From positions 1-9,351 of the forward strand of contig JAUVJB010000115.1 of the NCBI GenBank assembly GCA_030592465.1: a stretch of 9,351 nucleotides of DNA. Reading direction: 5' to 3'. The notes beneath the pieces were generated by a model that saw only the letters and a program-made list of their open reading frames with translations, had not been told where the DNA came from and ran no database searches. Below are positions 1 through 5,402 of the stretch, piece after piece. Source of the DNA: Bacteroidota bacterium (GTDB lineage Bacteria; Bacteroidota; Bacteroidia; Bacteroidales; B39-G9). Position numbers and translations under genes: made by a program. The stretch's first letter is position 1. Each line of letters opens with the position of its first letter.

Positions 1-62
1 ACATTTAGAAAAAATATATAATAAATTTGCAATTTATCTGTCTAAAAATTTTTTAAGTAAGT

Positions 63-1391
63 ATGCCTGAGCGACAAAACGTAGAATATAAACAAAGTTG
101 GCATGACGATTACCTCAAATGGGTATGTGGGTTTGCTAATGCACAAGGTGGCAATATTTTTATCGGCAAAGATGATGATGGTAAAATAGTTGGGATTGCT
201 GATTATAGAAAATTAATGGATGAAATACCCAATAAAATCAGAAACTTAATGGGTATTACAATTGATGTAAACTTGCACGAAAAAAACAGTAAATACTATA
301 TTGAAATTGTTATACCTCCATATTCCGTTCCGATTTCTTTAAGAGGAAGGTATTATTTTCGTAGTGGCAGTACAAAGCAAGAATTAACAGGAGCATCATT
401 AAATGAATTTTTGTTAAAAAAATTAGGAAAAACATGGGACGATGTTATTGAACCTCGTGCAACATTGGATGATATTGACGAAAGAAGTATTAAAATTTAT
501 TTAAACATAGCTAAAAAAACTAATCGTCTTCCTGTAATCGAGGGTGTTGATTTACCGGAACTTATTGAAAAACTGAGACTCTCTGAAAACGGAAAACTAA
601 AAAGGGCAGCAATAATTCTATTTGGGAAAGATCCCGGGAAATTTTATCCCAACACATTTGTTAAAATTGGACGTTTTGGACAGGATGATACAGATATTAA
701 ATTTCAAGAGGTTGAAGAAGGTAATTTAGTTAATCTGCTCCCGGAAGTATTAGCTCAGTTGAACCGAAAATTTCTTATTTCTCCTATTGACTTTGAAGGT
801 ATGCATCGCATAGAAAAAGGAGAATATCCTTTAGCAGCAATACGAGAAATGCTGCTAAATGCCTTAGTACATAGAAATTATATGGGTGCTCCTATTCAAA
901 TTCGTGTGTATGATGATAAAATTAGTATTTGGAATGAAGGTATGTTGCCCAATGGGTTGACATTAGATGCCTTAAAACATTCTCATTCATCGAGACCAAG
1001 AAATCCAATTATTGCAGATGTTTGTTTCAAAGGTAGTTATATTGATGCATGGGGACGAGGTACAATAAAAATTTTGGATACTTGTAAACTTGCAGAGTTG
1101 CCTGAACCGGAAATGACGGAGCGGGATGGTGGATTCTTGTTGACTATTTTCAAGGATACGCTGAATAAGGACTATCTTGTAAAATTAGGACTAAATGACA
1201 GACAAGTGAAAGCGGTACTTTTTGTAAAAGAAAAAGGGAAAATAACTAATACTGAATATCAATCTTTAAACAATATTTCAAAAGCAACGGCAACACGTGA
1301 TATCTCAGAATTAGAAGAAAAAAAATTGATAAAAAATACAGGAACAAAAGGTTCAAGTGCTATTTATGTTTTGTATAGAGTTGGCTCATAG
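63..1391 (+). CDS. AlbA_2 (Schlafen-type) / GHKL-ATPase-like winged-helix regulator
   Basis: This 442-residue protein is a putative cytoplasmic transcriptional regulator of the widespread family often labelled 'ATP-binding protein' or 'RecG-like'; no helicase motifs are present. Residues about 6-115 form an AlbA_2 domain, opening VEYKQSW and followed by FANAQGGNIFIGKDDDG. Residues about 255-360 look like a HATPase_c_4 (GHKL-type) domain: E262 and N266 in REMLLNALVHRNY, D285 followed by WNEG at 290-293 (G1-like), and WGRGT at 330-334 (G2-like). Residues about 370-435 form a winged helix (LGLNDRQVKAV...SKATATRDISELEEKKLI). The ATG at 63 is chosen because the family normally begins a few residues before EYKQSW. 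The protein ends in RVGS at a TAG lying inside a tandem repeat, and broken copies of the winged-helix coding region follow. What it regulates cannot be read from the sequence. Family assignment is firm; DNA and nucleotide binding are inferred. Confidence 0.9.
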   Translation: MPERQNVEYKQSWHDDYLKWVCGFANAQGGNIFIGKDDDGKIVGIADYRKLMDEIPNKIRNLMGITIDVNLHEKNSKYYIEIVIPPYSVPISLRGRYYFRSGSTKQELTGASLNEFLLKKLGKTWDDVIEPRATLDDIDERSIKIYLNIAKKTNRLPVIEGVDLPELIEKLRLSENGKLKRAAIILFGKDPGKFYPNTFVKIGRFGQDDTDIKFQEVEEGNLVNLLPEVLAQLNRKFLISPIDFEGMHRIEKGEYPLAAIREMLLNALVHRNYMGAPIQIRVYDDKISIWNEGMLPNGLTLDALKHSHSSRPRNPIIADVCFKGSYIDAWGRGTIKILDTCKLAELPEPEMTERDGGFLLTIFKDTLNKDYLVKLGLNDRQVKAVLFVKEKGKITNTEYQSLNNISKATATRDISELEEKKLIKNTGTKGSSAIYVLYRVGS

Positions 1392-1450
1392 TTGGCTCAT
1401 TTGGCTCATAGTTGGCTCAAAGTTGGATCAATGGGCTCATAATGGGCTCA
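1381..1450. repeat. Tandem TTGGCTCA-type repeat spanning the stop codon
   Basis: Seven copies of an 8-nt core lie here: TTGGCTCA starts at 1381, 1392, 1401 and 1412, TTGGATCA at 1423, and TGGGCTCA at 1432 and 1443. Spacings are 11, 9, 11, 11, 9, 11, so the array can also be read as two 31-nt higher-order units plus a partial third. The first copy encodes the last residues (VGS) and leads into the TAG stop at 1389-1391 of the upstream gene. Reading on in frame gives LAHLAHSWLKVGSMGS and then TAA at 1440-1442. Because 11 and 31 are not multiples of three, changes in copy number would change the reading frame after the repeat. Confidence 0.9.
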
Positions 1451-1487
1451 ATATAAAATATTACGTACAAACCGGAAAAACGATTAA

Positions 1488-1730
1488 CCTGTTTTCAATG
1501 ATAGGCTGAATAAGGACTATCTTGTAAAATTAGGATTAAATGACAGACAAGTAAAAGCAATTCAGTATTTAAAAGAAAATGGCACAATTACAAACAAAGA
1601 GTATCAATCCTTATTCGATAGCACGGACAGAACAGCTTTACGCGATTTAGACAATTTGATTTCAAAAGGATTAGTTCATAAAAAAGGGAAGAAAAAAGGT
1701 ACTTGTTATTTACTTCATACTGTCGGATAA
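1488..1730 (+). pseudogene. Orphan second copy of the winged-helix 3' end of the upstream regulator
   Basis: In the same frame as the upstream gene, but behind two in-frame stops (TAA at 1440 and 1485), this stretch encodes a second C-terminal winged helix. It opens LNKDYLVKLGLNDRQVKAI and ends in HTVG followed by TAA at 1728-1730. The first 54 nt from 1506 match the upstream gene from 1161 at 51 positions. After that the protein diverges: SLFDSTDRTALRDLDNLISK replaces the intact gene's SLNNISKATATRDISELEEK. No AlbA_2 or ATPase part and no convincing start precede it, so it is most simply a 3' remnant of a related gene or a silent C-terminal cassette. Its end also shows an 11-nt-period duplication, TGTCGGATA at 1721 and 1732. 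Confidence 0.75.
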
Positions 1731-1741
1731 ATGTCGGATAT

Positions 1742-1820
1742 ATGGAGTTGTTTAATGTTTCAAAAGCAACGGCGACACGTGATGTCTCAGAATTAAAAAA
1801 AAATTGATAAAGAATAAAGT
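1742..1820 (+). pseudogene. Third, short remnant of the winged-helix coding sequence
   Basis: Positions 1758-1795 match 1276-1313 of the intact regulator at 36 of 38 bases and encode VSKATATRDVSELKKK, against ISKATATRDISELEEK in the intact gene. The remnant is in a different frame from the second copy and lacks both the start of the winged helix and a proper C-terminus. The reading continues into low-complexity A-rich sequence. It is too short and truncated to be functional as it stands. It belongs to the same sequence type as the intact gene, whereas the copy between them (1488-1730) is a diverged type. Confidence 0.7.
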
Positions 1821-1944
1821 AAAAAAAAGAGAAAAACATATAGAAAAAAATAATTTTGAAATACTTTTTACTTTTTACTTTAGCCTTTAAAAAGAATCAG
1901 GATGGCAAATTTGATTACCTACTTAAATTAAAAAAGAACCAATA

Positions 1945-3072
1945 ATGAAATATTATATAATAGCAGGTGAGGCGTCAGGAGATTTGCATGGTTCAAATTT
2001 AATTAAATCATTAAAATCAAAAGACAAAAATGCTGATATACGTTTTTGGGGCGGCGATTTAATGAAGACTCAAGGTGGAACTCTTATTAAGCATTATCAC
2101 GACCTTGCTTTTATGGGATTTCTTACCGTTTTACTTCATTTAAAGACAATACTTAATAATATAAAATTTTGCAAAAACGACATCCGAAAATTTAATCCCG
2201 ATGTAATTATTTTAATTGATTATCCGGGATTTAACTTACGAATAGCTGAATTTGCACATAATGCAGGGTTTAAAGTATATTATTATATATCGCCAAAAAT
2301 ATGGGCATGGAAACAATCCCGCATAAAAAAGATTAAAAAATTCGTTGATAAGATGTATGTAATATTTCCTTTTGAAAAGGAATTTTATGAAAGATTTAAT
2401 TATGAAGTTGATTTTCAGGGAAATCCGTTGATTGATGCTTTAGAAAACAGAGAAGGGAAAAATGAAACATTTTCTGAATTTATTAATAGAAATAATCTTG
2501 AAAATAAGCCGATAATCTCACTTCTGGCAGGCAGCAGAAAGCAAGAAATAAAAATGATATTACCTGAGATGTTAAAAGTGGTTGATTATTATAAAGATTA
2601 TCAGTTTGTGATAGCTGCGGCACCGGCAATCGACAAAGAATTTTATCAACAGTTTATTAATGATAAAAAGATAAGAATAATTTTTGGACAGACTTATCAG
2701 ATTGTGCAACAGTCGGTTGCTGCTCTTGTTGCTTCAGGCACAGCTACTCTCGAAACAGCAATGCTTTCTACCCCTCAAGTAGTTTGTTATAAATTTAAAG
2801 GAGGGAAATATGCTTTCCTTTTGGGTATGAGTTTATTAAAAGTGAAATATGTATCACTCGTAAATTTGATTATGAATAAAGAAGTAATAAAAGAATTACT
2901 TCAGCATAATCTTAATATAAATAATTTAAAAACTGAACTTAATAAAATTTTATTTGATAAAACATATCGACAAAAAATGCTTGATAATTATAAATTATTA
3001 AAAATAAAAATGGGTAAAAGTGGGGCTTCTGATAGAGTTGCCGGATTGATTTTCAGCTCATTACAAGAGTAA
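1945..3072 (+). CDS. lpxB: Lipid-A-disaccharide synthase
   Basis: LpxB (glycosyltransferase family GT19) joins UDP-2,3-diacylglucosamine and lipid X to form lipid A disaccharide phosphate. It is a peripheral enzyme on the cytoplasmic face of the inner membrane, in the Raetz pathway. The 375 residues match the usual length (about 380). Family motifs run in order: AGEASGDLHG at 7-16, DLAFMG, IDYPGFNLRIAEFA starting at residue 91, YYISPKIWAWKQSRIKKIKK, FPFEKEFYERF, GNPLID, LLAGSRKQE ending at 201, and the donor-binding SGTATLETA at 264-272. KYVSLVNLI near the C-terminus is also typical. The ATG at 1945 places the AGEASGD motif where the family has it. The gene follows regulator remnants on the left and is separated by 468 non-coding bases from the SpoIID-like gene. 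No disruption is visible, so an active enzyme is expected. Confidence 0.97.
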   Translation: MKYYIIAGEASGDLHGSNLIKSLKSKDKNADIRFWGGDLMKTQGGTLIKHYHDLAFMGFLTVLLHLKTILNNIKFCKNDIRKFNPDVIILIDYPGFNLRIAEFAHNAGFKVYYYISPKIWAWKQSRIKKIKKFVDKMYVIFPFEKEFYERFNYEVDFQGNPLIDALENREGKNETFSEFINRNNLENKPIISLLAGSRKQEIKMILPEMLKVVDYYKDYQFVIAAAPAIDKEFYQQFINDKKIRIIFGQTYQIVQQSVAALVASGTATLETAMLSTPQVVCYKFKGGKYAFLLGMSLLKVKYVSLVNLIMNKEVIKELLQHNLNINNLKTELNKILFDKTYRQKMLDNYKLLKIKMGKSGASDRVAGLIFSSLQE

Positions 3073-3094
3073 TTTTATAATATTGTATTTTATA

Positions 3095-3135
3095 GTCATT
3101 AATTGTCATTGATTGTCGATAAACAATTAAATGAC
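3095..3135. terminator. Imperfect inverted repeat after lpxB, possible transcript end
   Basis: GTCATTAATTGT at 3095-3106 pairs with ACAATTAAATGAC at 3123-3135, with one bulged base and a 16-nt loop. It begins 22 bases after the lpxB stop, so it could end the lpxB transcript. The stem is AT-rich and no U-tract follows, so it may equally be part of the neighbouring repeat family, which also uses AAATGAC. Confidence 0.35.
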
Positions 3136-3144
3136 GGGGTAGCC

Positions 3145-3285
3145 AAATGACATAAATTTTGCTCACGGTGAAATATTGCTAAAGCAATTTCACGGGATAA
3201 ATTTGCAAAATTGTTTCGCCATAATGAAATATGCTTCGCATTTTATTTGGTAAACATTTCACAGGGTAAACAGGCAATGTCATTT
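3145..3285. repeat. Intergenic hairpin repeat unit bounded by AAATGACAT / ATGTCATTT
   Basis: A 9-bp inverted repeat (AAATGACAT at 3145-3153, ATGTCATTT at 3277-3285) encloses two hairpins of similar design: GTGAAATATTGC-TAAA-GCAATTTCAC at 3168-3193 and ATGAAATATGC-TTC-GCATTTTAT at about 3214-3238. The motif GGGTAAAC / GGATAAAT recurs after each TTTCAC. This looks like a REP-type intergenic repeat; its right arm coincides with the left end of the larger element at 3276-3480. Confidence 0.55.
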
Positions 3286-3480
3286 AGTTAAAGCGTAACA
3301 CATTTAATATCAGATTAGCACCACAATTTATTGTGGTGTTCAATGGTTATTCTTTACTGTAAAAAGTCCGCTTAAGCGGACTTTCAGAAGATGTGCCTGT
3401 CGATTTTTACACCATTCTAAAGAATGGTGCTAATCTGATATGCTTTAAATCAATGCTTTATAGCTTAACTAAACGGCATT
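3276..3480. mobile_element. MITE-like, nested-palindrome element flanked by direct repeats
   Basis: Three layers of symmetry share almost one centre (about 3374-3378). The outer arms AATGTCATTTAGTTAA (3276-3291) and the complement of TTAACTAAACGGCATT (3465-3480) match at 14 of 16. The inner arms ATATCAGATTAGCACCA (3307-3323 and 3425-3441, inverted) match at 17 of 17. A perfect 22-bp palindrome sits at the centre, 3363-3384 (half-site AAAGTCCGCTT). Each inner arm runs into its own hairpin: CACCACAA-TTTA-TTGTGGTG at 3319-3338 and CACCATTC-TAAA-GAATGGTG at 3410-3429. Immediately outside lie GGGTAAACAGGC (3264-3275) and GGGTAAACAGGGC (3481-3493), which resemble a target-site duplication. It encodes no protein, so it would be non-autonomous. 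Confidence 0.65.
3363..3384. repeat. Perfect 22-bp palindrome
   Basis: The half-site AAAGTCCGCTT is followed directly by its exact reverse complement with no loop, centred between 3373 and 3374. It is the core of the 3276-3480 element. It could extrude as a cruciform or bind a dimeric protein. No T-run follows, so it is not a typical terminator. Confidence 0.9.
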
Positions 3481-3540
3481 GGGTAAACAGGGCAAAATTA
3501 CATTACACAAAATATAATCGCACAAAGTATAAAGTCAACA

Positions 3541-4707
3541 ATGAATAAAACAATTTATATATTTTTTTCTTTTCTATTTTTGTTTAGCATTAAATCAAAA
3601 GCACAAGATATTTTTGTCAGCATTTTTAATGATTTTAAGATTAAGACGGTTGTTGTTCGCCCTATTCACGGAAAATATGAATTTGTTGCCAATAATAACT
3701 GTGTGCTAAAAATTAAAAAAAATAATAATATAATATATTTTACTGCCTTAGGAGATTCGCTAAGCGCCTGGGATTTAGATAATCATCTTGGAGTTTTTAA
3801 AAAAATTGAAATTATTGAACAATCAAAAAATAACTCTTTTCGAATTCAGCCTGCATTCCCTGCACTTAATGAGAGAGAGTATCAAGGAGGCTTGTTTTTA
3901 TCTGCGAGAGAAAATCATTTAATAATTATTAATAAAATTAATTTAGATAAATATGTAGCAGGAGTTGTGGAATCAGAGTGTGGACCAAATGCACCATTTG
4001 AATATTATAAATCGCAAGCAATTATTTGTAGAACTTATGCTTTAGGCCATCTCGACAGACATGTTAAAGAGGGATTTCAATTATGCGATTGTGTACATTG
4101 TCAGGTTTATAAAAATCGTTGTTGCAAGAATGATTCAATTCTCCTCGCTGTTAAACAAACGCAAAATTTAGTAATTGTCGATTCAAGTCTAAATCTTATT
4201 GCTGCTACTTTTCATTCAAATTGTGGTGGACAGACAATGAACTCGGAGGATGTCTGGAGCTCAGAGAAATCGTATTTAAAGTCTGTTGCAGATACTTTTT
4301 GTCGTAATCAGGTACATTCAAACTGGACTGATACAATATCTATTAAAGATTGGATAACTTATTTGGATACAACAGGTTTTGAGATTACTCAAAATACTTT
4401 TAACAAGGATAGCTTAACTTTTATTCAGGAACACAGAAAGAAATATTACAGAATTAACGGCGACTCAATTCTTTTAACAAAAATTAGAAGTGATTTTAAG
4501 TTAAAGTCAACTTTCTTTTCAGTTTATACTAAAGATAATTATTTATTATTGAGAGGTAGAGGATATGGACATGGAGTAGGATTATGCCAAGAAGGAGCCA
4601 TGCAGATGGCACGATATGGTTATTCTTATTCTAATATTATCCGTTTTTATTATAGAAACGTATCAATAATAAATTATAGAAACAAGAAATTGATTGATAT
4701 ACCGTAG
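3541..4707 (+). CDS. Secreted SpoIID/LytB-domain protein, putative peptidoglycan lytic transglycosylase
   Basis: The 388-residue protein begins with a signal peptide (hydrophobic IYIFFSFLFLFSI, likely cut after KSKA at 18-21), so it acts outside the cytoplasmic membrane. The SpoIID domain spans about 115-380. LDKYVAGVVESECG contains E146, which aligns with the catalytic glutamate of SpoIID (YVVGVVxxE), and is followed by YKSQAIICRTYAL. Next comes the Cys/His cluster LCDCVHCQVY (181-190); C. difficile SpoIID binds zinc through a Cys and a His, and C182 and H186 are candidates here. SNCGGQT (226-232) and GRGYGHGVGLCQEGA (339-353), followed by YYRN, complete the family signature. SpoIID proteins cleave glycan strands stripped of stem peptides. 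This organism shows no sign of sporulation, so a role in wall remodelling or division is inferred. The N-terminal 100 residues are not recognisable. The ATG at 3541 fits the signal peptide. Confidence 0.9.
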   Translation: MNKTIYIFFSFLFLFSIKSKAQDIFVSIFNDFKIKTVVVRPIHGKYEFVANNNCVLKIKKNNNIIYFTALGDSLSAWDLDNHLGVFKKIEIIEQSKNNSFRIQPAFPALNEREYQGGLFLSARENHLIIINKINLDKYVAGVVESECGPNAPFEYYKSQAIICRTYALGHLDRHVKEGFQLCDCVHCQVYKNRCCKNDSILLAVKQTQNLVIVDSSLNLIAATFHSNCGGQTMNSEDVWSSEKSYLKSVADTFCRNQVHSNWTDTISIKDWITYLDTTGFEITQNTFNKDSLTFIQEHRKKYYRINGDSILLTKIRSDFKLKSTFFSVYTKDNYLLLRGRGYGHGVGLCQEGAMQMARYGYSYSNIIRFYYRNVSIINYRNKKLIDIP

Positions 4708-4712
4708 TTTTT

Positions 4713-4895
4713 TTACTGAGGTATAAACTCTTTTGCTATAATTCCTCCTGCTATTAGTTTAATAGGTTTGTTACTTACGTTTCCTATTTCATCAACACTT
4801 GCAGTTACATATACATTATAAACATGTGATGCAATTTTCCAATCATCAGTGTCAATTATTACACCAATACTTTCTGCAATAACTTGATATTTCAT
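4713..4895 (-). CDS. Small hypothetical protein, convergent with the SpoIID-like gene
   Basis: Reading leftward from ATG at 4895 gives a 60-residue protein beginning MKYQVIAESIGVIIDTDDW and ending GGIIAKEFIPQ. A GTG at 4925 would add ten residues (VKLIDLKHII). The ATG is preferred, although neither start has a clear ribosome binding site. Codons end mostly in A or T like the neighbours, and the composition (mixed charge, alternating hydrophobics, SVDEIGNVSNKPIKLIAGG) looks protein-like rather than random. The stop lies only five bases from the stop of the convergent SpoIID-like gene. There is no signal peptide, no membrane segment and no family I recognise. It could be a real small gene or a remnant of a larger one. 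Confidence 0.5.
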   Translation of the reverse strand: MKYQVIAESIGVIIDTDDWKIASHVYNVYVTASVDEIGNVSNKPIKLIAGGIIAKEFIPQ

Positions 4896-5088
4896 TATAA
4901 TGTGTTTTAAATCAATTAACTTCACAAAGAAGTGTAATAAAATAATAAATTCAAAGTAAATTTTAAAAAATTTATAACCCAGTTATTAACAGAGGTAAAT
5001 TGTTAAATAGTTGAGACCTTCCAGAGTCTGAAAGACCTGGAAAAGTCGGATTAATTGTTAGATTGTTAAATTGTTGCGCTTTAGCGAT

Positions 5089-5106
5089 ATCCCGACCCCT
5101 CGGGAT
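5089..5106. repeat. Hairpin ATCCCGA-CCCC-TCGGGAT
   Basis: A perfect 7-bp stem with a four-base loop. It is locally G/C-rich in an AT-rich region and is followed by TAAATTGTTG rather than a T-run, so it looks more like a small intergenic repeat than a terminator. Confidence 0.55.
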
Positions 5107-5178
5107 TAAATTGTTGAATTGCTATTTCGTAATAATAATAAGATTTAGAAAAATATTTATTGATGTAAAACATTTTCA

Positions 5179-5240
5179 ATCCCCCTGCCCATTTTTTTAA
5201 GGGGGAATATTCCCTCTTGGTGAAGAGGGTTAGGGATATT
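5179..5240. repeat. Compound inverted-repeat element (CCCCCT...AGGGGG and CCCTCTT...AAGAGGG)
   Basis: Two adjacent hairpins lie here. CCCCCT (5181-5186) pairs with AGGGGG (5200-5205). CCCTCTT (5212-5218) pairs with AAGAGGG (5223-5229) across a GGTG loop. Around the second, AATATTCCCT and AGGGATATT form outer arms. Similar AATCCCCC/GGGGGAATA and CCTCTTGGTGAAGAGGGTTAGGG strings are familiar as dispersed intergenic repeats in AT-rich bacterial genomes; that is recollection, not something tested here. Confidence 0.6.
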
Positions 5241-5285
5241 GTAACTCTTAAAGAATTGCTGTTTGATAATCTTTATTTTTTATCT

Positions 5286-5387
5286 TTATCTTTTGTCTTG
5301 TTATATTGTGAAATCTCAAATCTCAAATCTCAAATCAAAAATCTAAATTGTTATTCTTTTTCCTTTTATCTTATTATATTGTGAAAT
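5286..5387. repeat. Imperfect 29-nt direct repeat with an internal AAATCTC tandem array
   Basis: 5286-5314 and 5359-5387 match at 25 of 29 positions; both end TTATATTGTGAAAT and they are offset by 73 bases. Between them lie three exact AAATCTC units plus a partial one (5311-5336). The right copy ends 15 bases before the UbiD start, so the duplicated segment may carry promoter or leader sequence, but neither copy contains an exact Bacteroidota TAnnTTTG box. Confidence 0.6.
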
Positions 5388-5402
5388 AAAAAACATAAAA
5401 AA

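Larger units (their letters stand above)
3073..3540. other. Gene-free, repeat-rich intergenic region between lpxB and the SpoIID-like gene
   Basis: I see no plausible coding sequence on either strand. Most of the 468 bases are inverted repeats. They comprise a weak stem just after lpxB (3095-3135), two GTGAAAT/ATTTCAC-type hairpins (3168-3193 and about 3214-3238), and the large symmetric element at 3276-3480, which has its own entry. The last 60 bases (ending GCACAAAGTATAAAGTCAACA) lead into the next gene without a clear Shine-Dalgarno site, which is normal for Bacteroidota. Confidence 0.8.
4896..5402. other. Gene-free region upstream of the UbiD gene
   Basis: About 500 bases with no convincing coding sequence on either strand. 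It holds repeated ATTGTTAAAT-like words (about 4999-5120), a gapped stem GACCTTCCAG...CTGGAAAAGTC (5015-5047), the small stem CGCT-TT-AGCG (5077-5086), a 7-bp hairpin at 5089-5106, a compound G/C-rich hairpin at about 5179-5240, a 7-nt tandem repeat at 5311-5336 and a 29-nt imperfect direct repeat just before the UbiD gene. The stronger items have separate entries. Confidence 0.75.

Noticed and set aside
63..1391. Helicase RecG
   Set aside because: Homologues are often mislabelled this way, but Walker and helicase motifs are absent; the domains are AlbA_2, GHKL-like ATPase and winged helix.
1381..1450. Possible CRISPR-like array
   Set aside because: Units are 8 nt with 1-3 nt between them; there are no repeat-length units, no spacers and no cas genes.
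1588..1839. Minus-strand ORF of 83 codons
   Set aside because: It lies opposite the orphan winged-helix copies, whose homology to the intact gene explains the open frame; its product is low-complexity Phe/Tyr-rich sequence.
3363..3384. Rho-independent terminator
   Set aside because: The palindrome has no loop and no following T-run, and it sits at the centre of a larger symmetric element.
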